Assembly (NCBI GenBank): GCA_900539195.1
Contig: UQBC01000002.1
Span: forward strand, 62,001-126,000
Direction of reading: 5' to 3'
From: an uncultured Oscillospiraceae bacterium
GTDB lineage: Bacteria; Bacillota; Clostridia; Oscillospirales; Ruminococcaceae
DNA length: 64,000 bases
Position numbers and translations under genes: made by a program. The notes under the pieces were generated by a model, which was not told where the DNA came from, searched no databases, and saw only the letters and a program-made list of their open reading frames with translations. The first letter of the stretch is position 1. Each line of letters starts with the position of its first letter. This document shows positions 60,522 to 64,000 of this stretch, one piece after another.

Positions 60522-62213
60522 ATGAAGAACATACCGATAGGACAGATTCTTGTTGAGAACGGATTTCTGAAAGAGGATCAGCTTGAAGAAGCCCTTGAAA
60601 AACAGCGTGGTGAACCCGGTAAAAAGCTCGGTGACGTATTGCTCGAACTGGGCTATGTTTCGGAAACACAGCTTGCGCAGGCATTGTCTATCCGTCTTAA
60701 AGTACCGTTCATCGATCTGACAACAACAAAGATCGATATCGAGGCGGTAAAGAAGATACCCGAGGCTATAGCAAAGAAGAACTGCTGCGTTGCATTCCAG
60801 ATGAACGACTCACGCCTTACAGTCGCAACAGATGATCCTATCAACTTCTACATATTTGAGGAACTCAAGGTTATCTCCGGTATGGAGATACACGCAATGA
60901 TAGCTACCCGTACAGCTATCAACGAAACGATAAACAAGGCTTATTCACAGCAGACCGTAAGCAACGTTATGGATAACCTCAACAAGGAGTATACAGGAAA
61001 TTCCGACTCCGTTATCCAGGACGACCCCGAATCTGGCGAACGTATTGATAATGCGCCTATCGTTAAGCTGGTTAATACGATAGTAGAAACCTCATTCAGA
61101 ATGAACGCATCGGATATCCATATAGAGCCTTTCAAGGACAGAACAAGAATAAGACTCAGAGTAGACGGCGAGCTTATCGAGCAGATGAAGGTAAAGCCTG
61201 CCGCACATAACTCGCTTATAACCCGTATAAAGATACTCGGCGGTATGAACATCGCCGAAAAGAGAATACCTCTTGACGGCCGTTTCGGTATGACCATCGA
61301 CGGCGTAAACCTCGATGTCCGTGTATCTACCATACCTACCGTTTACGGTGAGAAGTGCGTTATCCGTCTGCTTTCAACGGCAGATGAAAAGACAAGAAAG
61401 ATAACCGACCTCGGTATGACGCTGTACAACTATGAAATGTTCAAGCAGATTATACGTTGCCCGCACGGAGTTATGCTGGTTACGGGACCTACAGGTTCCG
61501 GTAAATCAACGACCCTTTACGCAACTCTCGGCGAGCTTTCAAAGCCCAATGTTAACATAGTTACCGTTGAGGACCCCTGCGAAAAGAAGATAGACGGCGT
61601 AAATCAGGTACAGATAAATGCAAAGGCAGGACTTACCTTTGCGGCGGCTTTGCGTTCTATCCTTCGTCAGGACCCGGATATCGTAATGGTCGGTGAGATC
61701 CGTGACGGTGAAACAGCAGATATCGCTATCCGTGCCGCTATCACAGGTCACTTGGTTCTTTCGACACTTCATACAAACGATGCCGCAAGTACAATCCTCC
61801 GTCTTGTCGATATGGGTGTTGCGCCTTACATGGTTGCGTCATCTCTTGTCGGAGTTATCGCCCAGCGACTTGTAAAACTGCTTTGCCCTGAGTGCAAGGA
61901 AAAGGTTACTCTTACCGATCCCGCAGACTTAAGACTTGTCGGCAAGACAGAGCCTGTTGAAGTATGCAAGGCGCATTACGGCGGCTGCCGCTCATGCCAC
62001 AATACAGGTTATAAGGGCAGAACCGCTATCCATGAGATAATCGTAAGCTCGAACGATATCAAGGAGCTTATCTCAAGCGGCGCTACAGCTGAGCAGATAG
62101 GCGCACAGGCTGAAAAGAACGGCACAAAACTTCTGCGTAGCAACGTTACCGATATGGTGCTTGCAGGTACAACAACGCTTGATGAGCTGGTAAAAGCCAC
62201 CTACTCCGTTTAA
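60522..62213 (+). CDS. pilB: type IV pilus assembly ATPase PilB
   Basis: 563-residue GspE/PilB motor powering pilus extension. N-terminal MshEN-type domain (IGQILVENGFLKEDQLEEAL), Walker A GPTGSGKSTTLYA near residue 322, Walker B RQDPDIVMVGEIRDGE, and the tetracysteine zinc site CPECKEKV (about 455) plus CRSCHNTG (about 489). All catalytic motifs are intact. Start ATG 60522 behind GGGGGA. pilT follows after 48 bp. Confidence 0.95.
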   Translation: MKNIPIGQILVENGFLKEDQLEEALEKQRGEPGKKLGDVLLELGYVSETQLAQALSIRLKVPFIDLTTTKIDIEAVKKIPEAIAKKNCCVAFQMNDSRLTVATDDPINFYIFEELKVISGMEIHAMIATRTAINETINKAYSQQTVSNVMDNLNKEYTGNSDSVIQDDPESGERIDNAPIVKLVNTIVETSFRMNASDIHIEPFKDRTRIRLRVDGELIEQMKVKPAAHNSLITRIKILGGMNIAEKRIPLDGRFGMTIDGVNLDVRVSTIPTVYGEKCVIRLLSTADEKTRKITDLGMTLYNYEMFKQIIRCPHGVMLVTGPTGSGKSTTLYATLGELSKPNVNIVTVEDPCEKKIDGVNQVQINAKAGLTFAAALRSILRQDPDIVMVGEIRDGETADIAIRAAITGHLVLSTLHTNDAASTILRLVDMGVAPYMVASSLVGVIAQRLVKLLCPECKEKVTLTDPADLRLVGKTEPVEVCKAHYGGCRSCHNTGYKGRTAIHEIIVSSNDIKELISSGATAEQIGAQAEKNGTKLLRSNVTDMVLAGTTTLDELVKATYSV

Positions 62214-62261
62214 TGCGGAATCGGTGTTTGCAATATATCTTTTTAAAAGGAGAATACAAAG

Positions 62262-63323
62262 GTGGATATTAACAAAATACTTGACGAAGCAAGAAGGCTC
62301 GGCTGTTCGGACCTACATTTTACTGCGGGACTTCCTCCCGTTGTACGTCTGCACGGCAGTATCAAAAAACTCAGCGGTTACCCCGACTGTACAGAGCCTA
62401 TCATAGTCAATATCATAAATCAGATAACCTCAATGAAGCACAAAGCTTCGATCCAGAAAGGTCTTGACACAGACTTCTCATATGTATCCGCATCGGGACA
62501 CAGACACAGAGTAAACGTGTACAGACAGAGGGGCTATCACGCAATAGCAATGCGACTTCTGCGTAACGATATCCCTACACTGCAGGATCTTATGCTGCCG
62601 GGACTTATGGGCGAGTTTGCACTCCGCCCGAGAGGTCTTGTGCTGGTAACAGGCCCTACAGGTTCAGGTAAGTCAACAACGCTTGCGGCTATGATAGACC
62701 ATATCAACCGCAACAAGAACTGCCATATCATTACGGTAGAAGACCCTATCGAGTATCTTCACACACATAAGCAGTCAATGGTAAACCAGCGTGAGATCGG
62801 CGCCGATGTAGACAGCTTTGCAGGCTCACTGCGTGCCGCACTCCGTGAGGACCCCGATGTTATACTCGTCGGAGAAATGCGTGACTTTGAAACTATCAAT
62901 GCCGCAGTAACCGCCGCAGAAACAGGTCACCTTGTGCTTTCAACACTGCATACGACAGGTGCCGCCGAAACCATCGACCGTATCATAGACGTTTATCCGC
63001 CTCACTCACAGGGTCAGATCAGAGCGCAGCTTGCAAACTCCCTCGTAGCCGTTATTTCACAGACGCTCGTTCCTACGGCTGACGGCAAGGGTCGTATCGC
63101 CGCTCTTGAGCTTATGAGCTGTACAGACGCTATCAGCTCGCTTATCCGTGAAGGTAAGATATTCCAGATTCCGAACTCCATCCAGACCTCTAAGGCTCTT
63201 GGTATGTTCTCGCTCGACCAGGATCTTGCAAGACTTGTCCGCACAGGCAAAATTACGGAAGAAGTTGCAAGAAGCCGTTGCCAGAACCCCGACGATCTCA
63301 AGAGATATATCGGAGCTTATTAA
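62262..63323 (+). CDS. pilT: type IV pilus retraction ATPase PilT
   Basis: 353-residue hexameric ATPase that depolymerises the pilus and drives twitching. Walker A GPTGSGKSTTLAAM near residue 129, the Asp box VEDPIEYLH, Walker B REDPDVILVGEMRD, and the His box ETGHLVLSTLHT. Lacks the tetracysteine motif, as expected for PilT. Begins with GTG at 62262, AAAGGAG about 9 bp upstream. Presence of both PilB and PilT means the pilus can probably retract. Confidence 0.94.
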   Translation: MDINKILDEARRLGCSDLHFTAGLPPVVRLHGSIKKLSGYPDCTEPIIVNIINQITSMKHKASIQKGLDTDFSYVSASGHRHRVNVYRQRGYHAIAMRLLRNDIPTLQDLMLPGLMGEFALRPRGLVLVTGPTGSGKSTTLAAMIDHINRNKNCHIITVEDPIEYLHTHKQSMVNQREIGADVDSFAGSLRAALREDPDVILVGEMRDFETINAAVTAAETGHLVLSTLHTTGAAETIDRIIDVYPPHSQGQIRAQLANSLVAVISQTLVPTADGKGRIAALELMSCTDAISSLIREGKIFQIPNSIQTSKALGMFSLDQDLARLVRTGKITEEVARSRCQNPDDLKRYIGAY

Positions 63324-63363
63324 GCAAACAGCGGTCTATACCAAAATACAGCGATCGGTTTAT

Positions 63364-63395
63364 AATGCCGCCGTACTCCCGGCGGCATTATTTAT
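63364..63395 (+). terminator. terminator after pilT
   Basis: AATGCCGCC / GGCGGCATT stem with an 8-nt loop and a TATTTAT tail, 40 nt after the pilT stop. Confidence 0.7.
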
Positions 63396-63417
63396 GCGCT
63401 TTTGAAAGGATTTTCAT

Positions 63418-63873
63418 ATGAAATTTGTAATACAGCGTGTGAGCCACGCAAGCGTCACCGTTGACGGCAAGGTGATTGGAAAAATCGGCAAGGGTTTTAT
63501 GGTGCTTATAGGCATCTCGCAGACCGATACAAAGGAAATCGCAGACAAGCTGATACGCAAGATGACAGGGCTTCGCATCTTTGACGATGAGAACGGAAAG
63601 ACAAACCTTGCACCTGCCGATGTCGGCGGAAGCCTGCTTCTTATCTCACAGTTCACGTTATATGCCGATTGCCGCAAGGGCTACCGTCCCTCCTTTACAA
63701 GCGCCGGCTCACCCGATATGGCAAACGAGCTGTACGAGTATATCGTCGAGCAATGCCGGAAGTGCGAAAGCATAGTTGATGTACAGACAGGCAGGTTCGG
63801 TGCTGATATGAAGGTTGAGCTTCTCAACGACGGCCCTTTTACTGTTATCCTTGACAGCAACGAGCTGATGTAA
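63418..63873 (+). CDS. dtd: D-aminoacyl-tRNA deacylase
   Basis: 151-residue DTD protein that hydrolyses D-aminoacyl-tRNA, protecting translation. Family signatures: [18 protein letters not shown], the cross-subunit catalytic-type motif [17 protein letters not shown], and the [11 protein letters not shown] end (most relatives have NDGPVT). Start ATG 63418 with AAAGGA upstream. The remaining 127 bp of the window after it are AT-rich, with no gene. Confidence 0.94.
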   Translation: MKFVIQRVSHASVTVDGKVIGKIGKGFMVLIGISQTDTKEIADKLIRKMTGLRIFDDENGKTNLAPADVGGSLLLISQFTLYADCRKGYRPSFTSAGSPDMANELYEYIVEQCRKCESIVDVQTGRFGADMKVELLNDGPFTVILDSNELM

Positions 63874-64000
63874 TCACAGACAGCATATTAAAGCCAAACG
63901 TGATATCATAATGGTGAAAAATTACTGTAAATTACTCCACTACATTTTTCGTCAAATTGCACAACTGCGAAAAATATTTTGTTGCATTTTTGTTAAAATT

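Overview
The window looks like a stretch of chromosome from an anaerobic, spore-forming Clostridia member, probably a gut or rumen Oscillospiraceae/Ruminococcus-type organism. The basis is indirect: an IspH-ribosomal protein S1 fusion, dipicolinate synthase genes, AddAB rather than RecBCD, indolepyruvate:ferredoxin oxidoreductase, a Gram-positive type IV pilus cluster, very large secreted Cys/His-repeat proteins with FN3 domains, and housekeeping promoters of TTGACA-17-TATAAT type. I see no rRNA, tRNA, CRISPR array, transposase or prophage gene.

Layout. 1-3.6 kb: branched-chain amino acid operon on the minus strand (ilvB, ilvN, leuC, with leuD beginning at the window edge). 3.8-18.7 kb: a degenerate receiver protein followed by a 4801-residue secreted repeat protein. 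18.7-21.5 kb (minus): a PnuC-type transporter with a structured leader, then a secreted M23 peptidase and a lipoprotein. 21.6-26 kb (minus): iorA-iorB-aguA-aguB, joining indolepyruvate oxidation to putrescine synthesis from agmatine. 26.1-26.7 kb: a gene-free region with long hairpins and a terminator-like end. 26.7-34.6 kb: addB-addA and, 3 bp downstream, an Abi/HEPN protein. 34.7-36.3 kb (minus): galU and an Ala/Lys-rich protein with an SCP2-like domain. 36.5-39.6 kb: dpaA-dpaB (spore dipicolinate), then a Nim-like oxidase, ogt and an AlkD-like glycosylase in an overlapping repair operon. 39.8-41.2 kb: a 28-residue peptide coupled to an AgrC-like kinase. 41.2-41.7 kb: a MITE-like nested inverted repeat. 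41.7-50.9 kb: htrA, a small unknown protein, ispH-S1, plsC, cmk, a glycosyltransferase, a polysaccharide deacetylase, a 40-residue lipopeptide gene and deoD. 51.2-63.3 kb: type IV pilus genes (pilC, pilM-N fusion, pilO, a PilX/GspK-like giant prepilin, two further prepilin-like proteins, pilD, pilB, pilT). The window closes with dtd.

The most interesting leads are: the Abi/HEPN protein encoded with AddAB; the coupled small peptide and AgrC-like kinase; the giant protein with its two-module super-repeats, controlled from a promoter carrying two exact 9-bp direct repeats 12 bp apart; the tiny lipopeptide gene; and a leader element shared by pnuC and the SCP2-like gene. All functional calls come from reading the sequence and recalling family features; no database search was run.
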